From the NCBI GenBank assembly GCA_023630585.1, contig CM042566.1, positions 6,620,254 through 6,684,253 on the forward strand: 64,000 nucleotides of DNA, read 5' to 3'. Of this stretch, positions 36,231 to 51,914 are shown piece by piece. Within the stretch, counting starts at the first letter, position 1; every line of letters begins with the position of its first letter. The position numbers and the translations under genes were made by a program. This DNA is from Cranoglanis bouderius. Lineage: Eukaryota > Chordata > Actinopteri > Siluriformes > Cranoglanididae. The notes beneath the pieces were generated by a model. It was not told where the DNA came from and searched no databases. It saw only the letters and a list, made by a program, of their open reading frames with translations.

Positions 36231-38484
36231 AGATAATTTGAGAATTAATAATTAAATGAAAAAGTAGACACAGATATCTACATATTGGAAGGCAGTTATT
36301 ACAAATTAAAAAATAATGAGAGCTGGTCCATGCTTTATATGTATATGAAAAAATGCATTTATTCAAAATGAGGTGGCTGCTTAAAGATATCCTCTTGCAG
36401 CTTTTTGCAGGATTTGAGCACTGCCTTACTCATAGAAAAAAACACTCACGTTCACCATCACTGTCTCACCTGTTGCCAAGTCTTGCCAACCTAATTAATG
36501 TGAGATTCAATTAAGAAGGGTTTGATCATGTGTAGCCAATCTGCCAGTCAGCATTGCTGTGCTTACCCGTGACTGCTGTGTCCCAATTTATTTCGAAGTC
36601 ATCAAGTCAAAATGGTGGATGACTGCAGAATACTCTAGCTGCAACCAGATTCTTACGCATATTACAAACATAACCAATTGAAATTCATAACCACATTTTA
36701 ATAGTGTATTTTCAGCACAAAGGCCAGGACATAATCCAGAGGAAATGTATTGGAATTTTCAATCAATCTTTACTGTTTTCCCCTTTCCATAAAGCGAGCT
36801 TAAGCAGTACTTAATGGAAACTACAGCCTTAAACGACTTCACCAAATGGAAAGCTGATGACTCTGTAAGTAATCCCTAGAGACACAATAATGTAACTAAG
36901 GCGCATTTTCAAGGGAGCTGGGGAAATCATAAAAAAAAACAAGGGCAAATGCTTAGTGGAAATGATTTGTCTAGTCTGGTCAGCTTTGGAGGGTGGACTC
37001 ATTTTTCCCAGTTCTGTAGTAATTTCAGCTAGTCCCCAAGGCTCAGCTAAAGGAAAGTGTAATTGACCCATCAAGGGGGAGCATTGTGGATCAATCACAG
37101 AGATAGATGTTTTAATGATTTCCTTGCACGAGCACGTCGAGACAAAGGTGGGTACGTTCTTATTAATGAACTCACACTCGTAACAAAGAGTACCTTGAAA
37201 CACAAAATAAGTGAAGGAGAATTTAAATTTGTATTTTTTTTTAGAGTTAATTGCACACTTCAACTAATGAGGTGCCATTTCAGAGCTACTTTCTAGCTTC
37301 CATTGTAGGAACTCAAAAGCAATGACGTGACACTTTCTTCTCCTGCACTGTTGAAATTAGTAGTACAGCGAATAAATGTACAAAGAAAAGTGCTAAACTT
37401 TTGCAGCATGAGAAACTATCCATGAAAATCCAAGTAGATGATGATGTGTCATATTCATAAAGCCCCCTGTGCTTCCCTAAAGCCTCCAACACTATCAAAG
37501 GCTGCTCTAAACCTGAAATTGAATGCAACTGATCCACGGCGCTCTGAAACTTGAATACAGCCCACAGGTACGATCGTTTTTGATTGGTACATCCCAGTGG
37601 TCGGCATTTGCGAGAGCAGCTCTGCAGATGCCAATGAAACATCTGCTGCAGTTTGCAGCAAAGCAACAACTAAGGGTGTTGAATTACACAAAGAGCAATT
37701 AAGCCACTGTGAAGAAATCAAAACAAAAAAAAAATAATAATAATGAAATAAACAAAAATGGGCTGTTGCTACTGATTTTTATTTCTTTAATCGAACAGCT
37801 TTTCTTTAATCTTTCATATTTGTGTTTAATATGTGGGATGGGTAAACAAATTCTTATTCAGACTATAATTAAAAAGTTTCCAGTATAATTGGTGATACAT
37901 ATAGAGCTTGTTTAATGACATTATCTTATCATGCATAACACTGGCCTGAAGCAAGCAATTCTAATAATAAATTAATTATAAGAAGCACTTATCACTGAAA
38001 GCAATTATTTAACAAAGCAAGGCCAGTTTTACATACTGTAGTGACCAGACTCAGTCACATAGCTCTTTAATAAACAATGGTAATGTGCCAGTTTTTATTA
38101 TGAATACTGATCTGCCAGATCACAAGAAGACTATCTAACACACATGCTCACACACACAACCCATACAACTAATGCCACTTTTAAACTGTACAATCTCAGA
38201 GGTTTTTTAAGATTATTACTTATCACATTGTATGACATAATATCAATAAAACCTTGGCTGAACTCCATAACAGACTGTGATTTTGTTGTGATTACTGTAA
38301 ACGTAATTTTGCTGTCCATTAGCATATTTGTTAGTGGCAATGGCAAAACGAGTCCTGTGCTGTTGTTTGAATCATCCTATACTGTCCTCCTCTTGGTGGC
38401 TTTTAGATGAGCATCACAGCAGCTATCACACTCTGAGATTTTACACAAATGTTTCTGGCATTGCCAGAATTTTGTTGACCTAAT
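36231..38484. other. Unique DNA, long conserved-looking noncoding region
   Basis: 36380-37740 has few simple repeats, many TTAATT, CAATCA, TGATTT and AATTGA words and no transposon signature. Minus frames at 36829-37263 (144 aa) and 37313-37669 (118 aa) lack recognisable domains and have plain composition, so I do not call them genes. I read the region as a cluster of candidate regulatory elements. Confidence 0.4.
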
Positions 38485-38486
38485 AA

Positions 38487-38815
38487 TGAGTGGCTTAGAG
38501 GTTAGCATGTTTGCCTTGCACCTCCGGAGTTGAGGGGTTCAGTTCCCGCCTCTGCCCTTTGTGCTCAGAGTTTGCCTGTTCTCCCACTGCTTCAGGGGTT
38601 TCCTCTCAGTACTCTGGTGTCCTCCTCCAGTCCAAAGACATGCACTGTAGGCATTTCCAAATTGTCTGTAGTGTATGAATAGGTGTATGTGCCCTGCGAT
38701 GGGTTGGTACCCCATCCAATGTGTCCCCTGCCTTGTGCCCTGAGTTTCCTGGGATAGGCTCCAGGCTTCCCTGTGACCCTGTGTAGGATGAGTGGTGCAG
38801 AAAATATATTGGATG
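38487..38815 (+). repeat. tRNA-headed SINE, sense orientation
   Basis: Starts 'agtggcttagaggttagcat' (A box), B-box-like GGTTCAGTTCCC, body 'cctcctccagtccaaagaca' and 'ataggctccaggcttccctg', ending near 'ggatgagtggtgcagaaaat'. Same family as 21996. Confidence 0.8.
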
Positions 38816-39645
<830 letters not shown>

Positions 39646-39739
39646 AGAAATCAAAAAATAAAAGAAATCTTTAATAAAGTATGTACTAAAAAGAAAATAG
39701 GGTGCCTATATATAGGGTGCCTATATATATATATATATA

Positions 39740-41239
39740 CAGGTGCATCTCAATAAATTAGAATGTCATGGAAAAGTTCATTTATTTCAGTAATTCAACT
39801 CAAATTGTGAAACTCGTGTATTAAATAAATTCAATGCACACAGACTGAAGTAGTTTAAGTCTTTGGTTCTTTTAATTGTGATGATTTTGGCTCACATTTA
39901 ACAAAAACCCACCAATTCACTATCTCAACAAATTAGAATATTTCATAAGACCAATAAAAAAAACATTTTTAGTGAATTGTTGGCCTTCTGGAAAGTATGT
40001 TCATTTACTGTACATGTACTCAATACTTGGTAGGGGCTCCTTTTGCTTTAATTACTGCCTCAATTCAGCGCGGCATGGAGGTGATCAGTTTGTGGCACGG
40101 TGGTATGGAAGCCCAGGTTTCTTTGACAGTGGCCTTCAGCTCATCTGCATTTTTTGGTCTCCTGTTTCTCATTTTCCTCTTGACAATACCCCATAGATTC
40201 TCTATGGGGTTCAGGTGTGGTGAGTTTGCTGGCCAGTCAAGCACACCAACACCATGGTCATTTAACCAACTTTTGGTGCTTTTGGCAGTGTGGGCAGGTG
40301 CCAAATCCTGCTGGAAAATGAAATCAGCATCTTCAAAAAGCTGGTCAGCAGAAGGAAGCATGAAGTGCTCCAAAATTTCTTGGTAAATGGATGCAGTGAC
40401 TTTGCTTTTCAAAAAACACAATGGACCAACACCAGCAGATGACATTGCACCCCAAATCATCACAGACTGTGGAAACTGAACACTGGACTTCAAGCAACTT
40501 GGGCTATGAGCTTCTCCACCCTTCCTCCAGACTCTAGGACCTTGGTTTCCAAATGAAATACAAAACTTGCTCTCATCTGAAAAGAGGACTTTGGACCACT
40601 GGGCAACAGTCCAGTTCTTCTTCTCCTTAGCCCAGGTAAGATGCCTCTGACGTTGTCTTTGGTTCAGGAGTGGCTTAAAAAGAGGAATACGACAACTGTA
40701 GCCAAAGTCCTTGACTCGTCTGTGTGTGGTGGCTCTTGATGCCTTGACCCCAGCCTCAGTCCATTCCTTGTGAAGTTCACTCAAATTCTTGAATCGATTT
40801 TGCTTGACAATCCTCATAAGGCTGTGGTTCTCTCGGTTGGTTGTGCATCTTTTTCTTCCACACTTTTTCCTTCCACTCAACTTTCTGTTAACATGCTTGG
40901 ATACAGCACTCTGTGAACAGCCAGCTTCTTTGGCAATGAATGTTTGTGGCTTACCTAGTGAACCAAACTGAGAGACCATTTTGAAGGCTCAGGAAACCTT
41001 TGCAAGTGTTTTGAGTTGATTAGCTGATTGGCATGTCACCATATTCTAATTTGTTGAGATAGTGAATTGGTGGGTTTTTGTTAAATGTAAACCAAAATCA
41101 TCACAATTAAAAGAACCAAAGACTTAAACTACTTCAATCTGTGTGCATTGAATTTATTTAATACACGAGTTTCACAATTTGAGTTGAATTACTGAAATAA
41201 ATGAACTTTTTCACGACATTCTAATTTATTGAGATGCAC

Positions 41240-41242
<3 letters not shown>
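39740..41242 (-). mobile_element. Tc1-like element with near-complete transposase frame
   Basis: 1503 bp between TA dinucleotides, inserted in a TA tract. The inverted arms are about 200 bp each (39740-39940 and 41041-41242), starting CAGGTGCATCTCAATAAATT and very similar to each other by eye. It carries one leftward transposase frame. High arm similarity and an open frame make it the youngest-looking transposon in the window. Related families occur widely in teleosts and have been linked to horizontal transfer with lampreys; whether this copy belongs there is unverified. Confidence 0.93.
40065..40979 (-). pseudogene. Tc1 transposase, 304-codon frame, late nonsense codon
   Basis: A cut-and-paste transposase acting on the 39740-41242 ends. 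Residues 12-33 (TFIAKEAGCSQSAVSKHV) are the second part of the DNA-binding helix-turn-helix; basic GRKKCGRKRCTTNRE follows. Catalytic residues are D135 (FSDESKF), D225 (QQDLAPAH) and E260 (LNPIEN), with 34 residues between the last two, so DD34E is intact. The usual SPDLNP is SPHLNP. The frame stops after SMPR at a TGA that looks like a CpG-decayed CGA; the reading continues beyond it for 14 codons to a natural TGA after PTKY. At about 300 residues versus the usual 340, the N-terminus lacks part of the first HTH unit, probably an in-frame deletion near residue 9. Activity is therefore unlikely. Confidence 0.9.

Positions 41243-41271
<29 letters not shown>
41243..41271. repeat. (TA)n tract between two Tc1 elements
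   Basis: About 14 TA units separate the two elements, presumably part of the target tract. Confidence 0.9.
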
Positions 41272-41273
<2 letters not shown>

Positions 41274-41368
41274 GAAAAAAGTATTTGATTCGTTATAAAT
41301 TGATTTGCATTTTAATGAGTGAAATAAGTATTTGATCCCCTATCAATCAACAAGATTTCTGGCTCCCA

Positions 41369-41463
41369 GGTGTCTTTTACACAGGTAATGAGCTGAGATT
41401 AGGAGCACTCTCTTAAAGGGAGTGCTCCTAATCTCAGTTTGTTACCTGTAAAAAGACACCTGT
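41369..41463. repeat. Long palindrome inside Tc1 copy 2
   Basis: The arm AGGTGTCTTTTACACAGGTA pairs with 'ttacctgtaaaaagacacct'. The inner arm GAGATTAGGAGCACTC pairs perfectly with GAGTGCTCCTAATCTC around TCTTAAAGG. Same place as in copy 1, with fewer mismatches. Confidence 0.85.
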
Positions 41464-41504
41464 CCACAGAAGCAATCAATCAATCAGATTCCAAACTCTC
41501 CACC

Positions 41505-42315
41505 ATGGCCAAGACCAAAGAGCTGTCAGGAACAAGATTGTAGACCTATACAAGGCTGGAATGGGCTACAAGACCAATGTCAAGCAGCTTGGTGAGAAGG
41601 TGACAACAGTTGGTGCGATTATTCGCAAATAGAAGAAACTGTCAGTCTCCCTTGGTCTGGGGCTCCATGCAAGATCTCACCTCGTGGAGTTTCAATGATC
41701 ATGAGAACGGTGAGGAATCAGGCCAGAACTACACGGGAGGATCTTGTTAATGATCGCAAGGCAGCTGGGACCATAGTCACCAAGAAAACAATTGGTAACA
41801 CACTACGCCATGAAGGACTGAAATCCTGCGGCACCCGCAAGGTCCACCTGCTCAAGAAAGCATATGTACAGACCCATCTGAAGTTTGCCTGAATGATTCA
41901 GAGGAGAACTGGGTGAAAGTGTTGTGGTCAGGTGTGGTCAGATCTCTTTGGCATCAACTCAACTCGCCGTGTTTGGAGGAGGAGGAATGCTGCCTATGAC
42001 CCCAAGTCATAACACCATCCCCACCGTCAAACATGGAGGTGGGAACATTATGCTTTGGGGGTGTTTTTCTGCTAAGAGGACAGGACAACTGCACTGCATC
42101 AAAGGAACGATGGACGGGGCCATGTACCATTAAATCTAGGGTGAGAACCTCCTTCCCTCAGCCAGGGCATTGAAAATGACCTTAATGACTTGGAGAGGAT
42201 CTGCAAAGAGGAGTGGGACAAAATCCCTCCTGAGATGTGTGCAAACCTGGTGGCCAACTACAAGAAACGTCTGACCTCTGTGATTGCCAACAAGGGTTTT
42301 GCCACCAAGTACTAA
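41505..42315 (+). pseudogene. Tc1 transposase remnant, same lesions as copy 1
   Basis: Start MAKTKELS, a 10-bp-scale loss right after, then the HTH text and a stop in IIRK. VRNQARTTREDLVND, GTIVTKKTIGN and LLKKAYVQTHLKFA follow in another frame. The first-aspartate site is deleted in the same way as in copy 1 (GTCAGGTGTGGTCAGATCTC), and the second junction (GGGCATTGAAAATGACCTTA) is the same, removing the second aspartate and glutamate. The natural TAA is at 42313-42315. Confidence 0.85.
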
Positions 42316-42519
42316 GTCGAAGGGGTCAAATACTTATTTCCCTCATTAAAATGCAAATCAATTTATAACTTTTTTGAAATGCGTTTTTCTGGATTTTTTT
42401 GTTGTTATTCTGTCTCTCACTGTTAAAATACACCTACCATTAAAATTATAGACTGATCATTTCTTTGTCAGTGGGCAAACGTACAAAATCAGCAGGGGAT
42501 CAAATACTTTTTCCCCCCC

Positions 42520-45689
<3,170 letters not shown>

Positions 45690-45925
45690 TCCATCCATCC
45701 ATTTTCCATACCGCTTATCCTACACAGGGTTGCAGGGAGGCTGTGGCCTATCCCAGGGAATTCGGGGCACAAAGTGGGGGACACCCTGGATGGGGTGCCA
45801 ACCCATCACAGGGCACAATCACACACCATGGACAATTTGGAAATGCCAATTCACCTACAATGCATGTCATTGGACTTGGGGAGGAAACCAGAGTACCCGG
45901 AGTAAACTCCCAAAGCATTAAAATT
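45690..45925 (-). repeat. SINE, truncated at its tRNA end
   Basis: 'catccatccattttccatac', 'cctacacagggttgcaggga', 'ggacaccctggatggggtgc' and 'ggggaggaaaccagagtacc', ending near 'ccggagtaaactccc'. Same family and orientation as 7600. Confidence 0.8.
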
Positions 45926-46799
45926 GAACATTTAAAACTATGATCTATTTTGGTACATGTCTCTCCTTTAATTTAAATGAGTAGTCAATTGTGTGCAGTG
46001 TGTAGATTTTGGTACAGTAAAGCTTAAACTGAATTAGAAAAGAGAAACCCAACAAATTGCCCCATTATTACAGGGAAGCTGTGCTGTCTGAAATTGAAAC
46101 AAATTTAGAATTTTGAACAAATTCAAACATTACACTGTAACCATTCATCATCTAATCTGTGTTATCATACCTTCTGAGATTTCTACTCTAATTGCACTCT
46201 AAATGCCATATGCACTCTCCGCTTGTGGGAATGCAGCTTGGCATTTCTAACCACACTTACTGTGCAAGACTGCCTCCGGCACTGAGGTTTAATGCAGCAG
46301 TTAAATATGTATTTACAGTAATGCTTTTGTGGGTGTGTCCTCCAGCCAGAGATGGACCAAGAGGCAAATTGACACTTGCAACATCTGTAGCAGCACCTCC
46401 TCAGTCTCTGGCTGTCTCTTTTAAAGTGAGTGCCAGGCTGTTGGCCCCATTAACTCCCTGCTCATCCTCCCATCTGTCAATACGCACAAAGTCACCTGGC
46501 ACAAATATTCGGAATTCCAGCGACAGCTGCACTTGTTCAGCTTGAAATCGGACTGATGCTAACCTCCACTTAACCTCTTATCTCAGTGCCCCACCTTGTC
46601 AATACAAAGTGGCCTTCAGCAGTCCATTTTTGTTATTCCTCCCTCTGCAAGCTCATCCTGACACTGCACTTTGTTTAAATAGCCTCAGCCATTATGTCCA
46701 GTTTTTGGTGAGCACGTACTCTCTGAAGACTCAGATTCCTGTTCTTGAGGTTTTCTGCTGTTGTAGTCCATCTGCCTCAAGGTTCAATGTGTTGTGCAT
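45926..46799. other. Unique DNA with conserved-looking block
   Basis: 46190-46620 has balanced composition, 'ttaatgcagcagttaaatat' and 'caattattt'-type words and no repeats. The 117-aa plus frame at 46192-46545 has no recognisable domain. Confidence 0.35.
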
Positions 46800-47195
46800 T
46801 CTGTAAACAGTGGATATTTGAATTACCATAGCCTTCCTGTCAGGTCAAACCAATCTGGCTATTCTCCTCTCATCATCAACTCCTGCAGAACTGCAGCTAA
46901 TTGGATGGGTTTTTTGTTTGTTTTGTTTTTCACACAATTCTATGCAAACTCTAGAGACTGTTATGTGTGAAAATCCCATGGGATCAGCAGTTTCTGAAAT
47001 ACTCAAAGCAGCCTGCTTGGCCATGGTCAAAGTCAAATTCAAAGAGATCATCCCCCACCCCTACCCCCCTCATTCTGATGTTTGATGTGAACAATAACTG
47101 AAGCTATTGACCTTCTGCTGCTGCTACATTGTTGGCTGATTTGATAATTGCATAAATGTGCAGGTGTACAGGTGTTTCTATTAAAGTATTTTTTT
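46800..47195 (-). pseudogene. Tc1-like fragment, transposase N-terminus, minus strand
   Basis: Minus translation gives ALSISETADPMGFSHITVSR then CEKQNK, the HTH of the same family as 34705. Further text matches 'ttcctgtcaggtcaaaccaa' in the antisense of RRIARLV. It ends in 'aggtgtacaggtgtttctat', the terminal region. Confidence 0.75.
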
Positions 47196-47433
47196 TATTT
47201 AAAATTAAAGCAAATTAACATACCGTATAGCCACCAAAGTACCTTGCTTATACAGCTGATAGAGGACTTTTACCTCCTATGTCTAATATCCTATTTTTCT
47301 GTTGACTTTCTGTACTACACCACAGTTTTTATTAGCTCAACATGTACTGGTGAAGTTCATAATCAGCAAATACAAGGGATTTTCTTTATTGCATTATTAT
47401 TAGTATTTCATTTTATATGCTGTACAACAAGTA

Positions 47434-47609
<176 letters not shown>

Positions 47610-47899
47610 CACAACATTTTCCCAGTTGTGTTTCTTCTTCCACTTATTGTATTTGTTTTTGTGTTTTGTCTATTGCGAATGATGGTTTTCTTCCCCCTGT
47701 TGGTAACTGTCTCAATAAAAGCGTTCATATTTTTTTATCCTCTTCACCAGCTCTGTGAAAGTTCAATATTTGTTGTTATAGGATGTGAGAGCTGTTTTCC
47801 TGACTCTTCTCATTTACTCTTAACTGCTCACAGGGAACTGTTTGAGTGTGAAAATCCATTTTAAACTTTTAACCTTAAATAAGTCTTGAATATTTTGAG

Positions 47900-47997
<98 letters not shown>
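47900..47997. repeat. (CTAT)n microsatellite
   Basis: About 24 perfect CTAT units. Confidence 0.97.
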
Positions 47998-48145
47998 AGT
48001 GAGATTTCCAAATATAACTCTTTATGAAGCTAAGAACCCTTACTATACAAAGAGCCCTTGGGGAAGTTTGTTTCATATATTAGGTTTTATATGGAATGCG
48101 TACATAGCTAAATGAAGGTTATAGAAAAAGAATCAGTGTCTTACA

Positions 48146-48146
<1 letters not shown>

Positions 48147-48216
<70 letters not shown>
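48147..48216. repeat. (ATT)n microsatellite
   Basis: About 23 perfect ATT units. Confidence 0.97.
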
Positions 48217-48217
<1 letters not shown>

Positions 48218-48559
48218 ACATAAGAACTATGCCCCCAGAAACACTGGAAAACACTGGTGAAAAAATGCCAGCAGAAATGCCAGCACAGACAGCATGGTGC
48301 ATGAACTATGTCTCTGACTGTTTCTCAACCTTACATTCGTCACTCGAGTACATTTTGTTTAATCCCCCTCACACAGTTATTGTTATTGTTTATACCTGCC
48401 TTTGATATTTCCTAATGAATAGATTGGGTTCTATTTCCAAAATATAAACAAGCTAATAGCCTACTTCAAAGAACCACAACCATGACCAGGCAGGTACTAA
48501 ACATGAATGAATGAATGCTGTAAATGTATGATAATAAACATGGTCCATTTCTTATTAAC
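48217..48559. other. Unique DNA, no gene seen
   Basis: Nothing recognisable. Confidence 0.4.
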
Positions 48560-48990
48560 TAAAGGGAAAAGCACACACTGGCTATTTATAGCTGCCATAA
48601 TGTGATAATAGGAACTAACTCCCATGTTGGGAAACTTACTGACTGTTAATCTGTTACTGAAACTAAGCACGGATACCTAATGACCATAAATTTTAAATAC
48701 ATGTCTCCTAACAGAAAACTTCACTATATCAACAATTATACACTTTTTTAATCAATTTATTATTGGATTTAGATTGTGTGGAGCGCCCACTTTATGAATC
48801 CCTGTGAATTAGCTGTTACTATAAAAATGGTAATGTATTAAAATGAGCGCATTAATATAAACCTACCATTTATATCATAAATATTCAGATCTGTGCTGCG
48901 ATGGAAAATTCATCAACATCTTCAGATTCAATAACTTAATCGCAGTGTGGTATAATTATTGTAATCAACACACAACCTCGGTTAAAATAA
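48560..48990. repeat. AT-rich MITE family, longest copy
   Basis: Shares ordered motifs with 57280-57600 (GAAACTTACTGACTGTTA / GAAATGTACTGACTGTTA; 'aggtttcaccagatcaatga' against 'aacttcactatatcaacaat'), with 36061-36230, and by family style with 51430-51545. Contains 'gtgtggagcgcccactttat'. No coding. Terminal repeats were not delimited. Confidence 0.6.
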
Positions 48991-49805
48991 AAATGGTTTG
49001 ACTATCATTTGTGTGTGACGTCACAAGTATGCTGCTTAAAATTCTATAGCATCGCCAATGTAAAATGCCTTCCTACGTCCCTGCATCCAGCGGGATTCTA
49101 GTTTCCCCAATGCATACCTCTGGTCTCAAACAGATGTTCTGTGAAACTTTCTGGCTAGCTTAAATATAGTTTTGCTTTGTCTATGTGATGAATATAAGAT
49201 ATACTGAGAAATGTAAAATAATCCGTCCTGAAGTATTGGTGCAAAATCAGAAAAAAACAGCCTGGCTAATTAGACAAAACCTATAGTAGACTGCTATATA
49301 ATAAACAGAACATGGTGGGTTAACACAGACTGGGTGTCTCTGTAGGTGCAGACTGAATTCCTGTCCTGAAATACTGAATTGTTTCTTAGGGCTACAAAAT
49401 GAAATGGTAATGTTAGTGTTATGGTCAGGAAGTGATCATCTGCAAAGATGATGTTTTATGAGGAATGAGATGAGTTCTTTCTGTGTCAGCAAATTGGTAG
49501 TGGAGCAATCTAGTGCTCAAGCCAAGCTCAGATGCACAGTAGTTTATATTCTCTGTTTGAAAATGAAAGAAAGAGCATTGTTTGTTCATTTTTCTCTTAA
49601 AAACTTAAACATGGCAATAGAAACTGTCAGTATGTATGTTTTAATAATAATCACACTGCTGCAGAAGTCCAGAAAGCCCTGCATTATTTCTTTTTTTTCT
49701 TTTCTTGTGATCTCAAGATAACAAGTCGTTTTCACGACAAAACCAGTCAAAACCCTAGTGAACCCAAATGGGTGGCCAGTGTAATTTCCAGTCAATATGA
49801 GGATA
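48991..49805. other. Unique DNA and a repeat relic
   Basis: 49078-49165 resembles 16395-16475. The rest is AT-rich without a domain-bearing frame. Confidence 0.4.
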
Positions 49806-49807
49806 TA

Positions 49808-51264
49808 CAGTGGATCTAAAAAGTCTACACACTCCAGTTAAAATGGCAGATTTTTGTGATGTAAAAAAATAAAATAAAATAAAACCAACATAACGTCAGA
49901 ACTGTTTCTACATTTATTGTAAAATTCTAACCTACTAACTAAAGTGAAAAGCAATAAGTATGATTTTAGGAAAAAAAAGAAAAATAAAAAATGTACAGTA
50001 ACCTGGTTGCATAAGTGTGTACACCCTTTTATAATTGAGAATGCGTTCAGAATGAACCAATTACATCCAAACATTACCTTAAATACTAATTAGTATACAC
50101 CTGCCATCAATTAAAATGACTGATTACCCCCATATAAAGTACAGCTGTTCCTATAGGATTTTCATTTTGGTAACATCCAACTAGAAAAACCATGGGCCAC
50201 AAAGAGTTTACAAAGCATGTATGGGATCTCATTGTTGAAAAATATCAATGAAAGGGTTACAAAAAAAATCCAAGGCATTGGATATACCATGGAACACTGT
50301 AAAGACAATAATCAACAAGTGGAGAACTTATGACACGACAGTGACATTACCAGGAACAGGAATTGCTCAGAAGATCAGACGAAAACTTGTCAGGGAGGCT
50401 GCCAAGAGGCCTACAGCAACATTAAAAGAAATTGCAGTAATTTCTTCCTAGTACTGGTTAGTCCCTACATGTGACAGCAGTCTCCCGAATTCTTCATATG
50501 TCTGGGCTATGGAGTAGGGTGGCAAGACGGAAGCCTTTTTTTAACCAAAAATAAAAATAATTTTAAAAATCATCCAGTCTAACAAAACCATGTGGAATGA
50601 TATCTAGTGATCTGATGAGACCAAAGTTGAACTTTTTGGCCATAATACCAAAATATATGTTTGGCACAAAAAAACACAGCACATCACTTAAAGAACACCA
50701 TTCCCCTGGTGAAGCATGGTGGTGGCAGCATCATTCTTTTGGGGTGGTTTTTCTTCAGCTGGAAATGGGGCTTTAATCATGGGTGGAGGGAATAAAGAAC
50801 AGCTCCAAATACCAGTCAATTTTGGCACAAAACCTTAAGTCTTCTGCTAAAACACTTAAGACGAAGAGGAATTTGACCTTTCAGCATACACCATCACAAC
50901 AACCTAAGGCAAACAAAGGAATGGCTTCACCACAACAAGTTCAATGAAATTGCACAGCCCAAGATGTGCTAAAATGTGCTGACTCTTACCCAAAAATACT
51001 GAATGCTGTGATAAAATCTAAAGGTGTTTCAACTAAGTTTTAGTTTAGGGGTGTGCACACTTATGCAACCAGGTTATTGTACATTTTTTATTTTTCATTT
51101 TTTCCCCCTAAAGTGATTCTTATTGTTTTCCACTTTAATTAATAGGTTAAAATTTTACAATAAAGGTAAAAAAGGTTCTGACATGATTTAACTTGATTTA
51201 TTATTTTTTTAATCACAAAAACCTGCCATTTTAACAGAGATGTGTAGACTTTTTAGATCCACTG
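49808..51264 (+). mobile_element. Tc1-like element, full length, decayed
   Basis: 1457 bp between TA dinucleotides (49806-49807 and 51265-51266). The ends CAGTGGATCTAAAAAGTCTA and its inverse are flanked inward by arms of about 220 bp that include 'aacctggttgcataagtgtg' and 'cctgccattttaac'-type text on both sides. A broken transposase is inside. Confidence 0.92.
50191..51040 (+). pseudogene. Tc1 transposase pseudogene
   Basis: The start MGHKEFTKHVWDLIVEKYQ meets a stop, then KGYKKNPRHWIYHGT. TVKTIINKWRTYDTTVTLPG and KLVREAAKRPTATLKEI follow. 'agtgatctgatgagaccaaa' (SDETK) holds the first aspartate and 'gcatggtggtggcagcatca' the HGGGSI block. The second-aspartate and glutamate region is mostly deleted. 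Several stops and frameshifts; long dead. Confidence 0.85.
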
Positions 51265-51266
51265 TA

Positions 51267-51429
51267 TAAGCTATATTAATTTCACTGAAATATACCAAAC
51301 ATTTATACCATTAACCCAACTTCACCATCTCATAAATGAATAACTGTAAGATCGCAACATTGAATAATATTCTGTTAAAATAAAATTCAACAGAATTCAC
51401 AAATATTCACAATTATTTGCCTTTAAAGG
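51267..51429. other. Short unique AT-rich stretch
   Basis: Nothing recognisable. Confidence 0.35.
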
Positions 51430-51545
51430 TTAATGAACAGCTGCTGGGAAATATTGTAATTTATACCACAGTGCTGTTGAATTCTTGAATTTGATTGGTC
51501 AGAAGATGAATTTCTATAACAGCAGCTCTGACTGTAATGGATTAC
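51430..51545. repeat. MITE end (CTGTTGAATTCTTGAATTTG type)
   Basis: 'gctgttgaattcttgaattt', 'gattggtcagaagatgaatt' and 'tataacagcagctctgactg' form a terminal sequence I recognise from a common fish MITE. It probably belongs to the same family as 48560, but that is inference. Confidence 0.55.
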
Positions 51546-51569
51546 ACACAGATTTGTATTGTGGATACT

Positions 51570-51660
51570 CCACATAAACTCAACTCAACTCTATTTATTT
51601 ATATAGCACATTTAAAAACAAAAGAGCACTTTGACCAAAGTGCTTCACAACCAGAAAATC
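51570..51660 (-). mobile_element. LINE 3' end fragment
   Basis: 'actctatttatttatatagc', 'acatttaaaaacaaaagagc' and 'accaaagtgcttcacaa' are the antisense of a frequent teleost LINE 3' end, here beside an AC tract. Confidence 0.55.
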
Positions 51661-51685
51661 AAAAACAGTAAAATGACAAACACCA

Positions 51686-51687
<2 letters not shown>

Positions 51688-51757
<70 letters not shown>
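51688..51757. repeat. (AC)n microsatellite
   Basis: About 34 AC units. Confidence 0.95.
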
Positions 51758-51761
<4 letters not shown>

Positions 51762-51914
51762 CAACAACACTACAAACTCCCAAAAATAAACATAAAAAAG
51801 AGGACATTTAAACAACGTCTCATAGTCTACGTTTACATGCACATCAATATTCTGATATTAATCAGAATTTGGCAATATTCTATTTAAATTCAGAAAAGCC
51901 ACTGAAAGGAGCTA

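Noticed and set aside
36829..37263. 144-aa minus frame as a possible host gene
   Set aside because: No recognisable domain, no supporting promoter or splice context, and it sits in conserved-looking noncoding text.
46192..46545. 117-aa plus frame as a possible exon
   Set aside because: No domain; composition like its noncoding surroundings; no acceptor or donor pair that I could trust.
47900..47997. CRISPR-like array
   Set aside because: Uniform tetranucleotide repeat without spacers, in a eukaryotic genome. The same holds for the GATA array at 59632.
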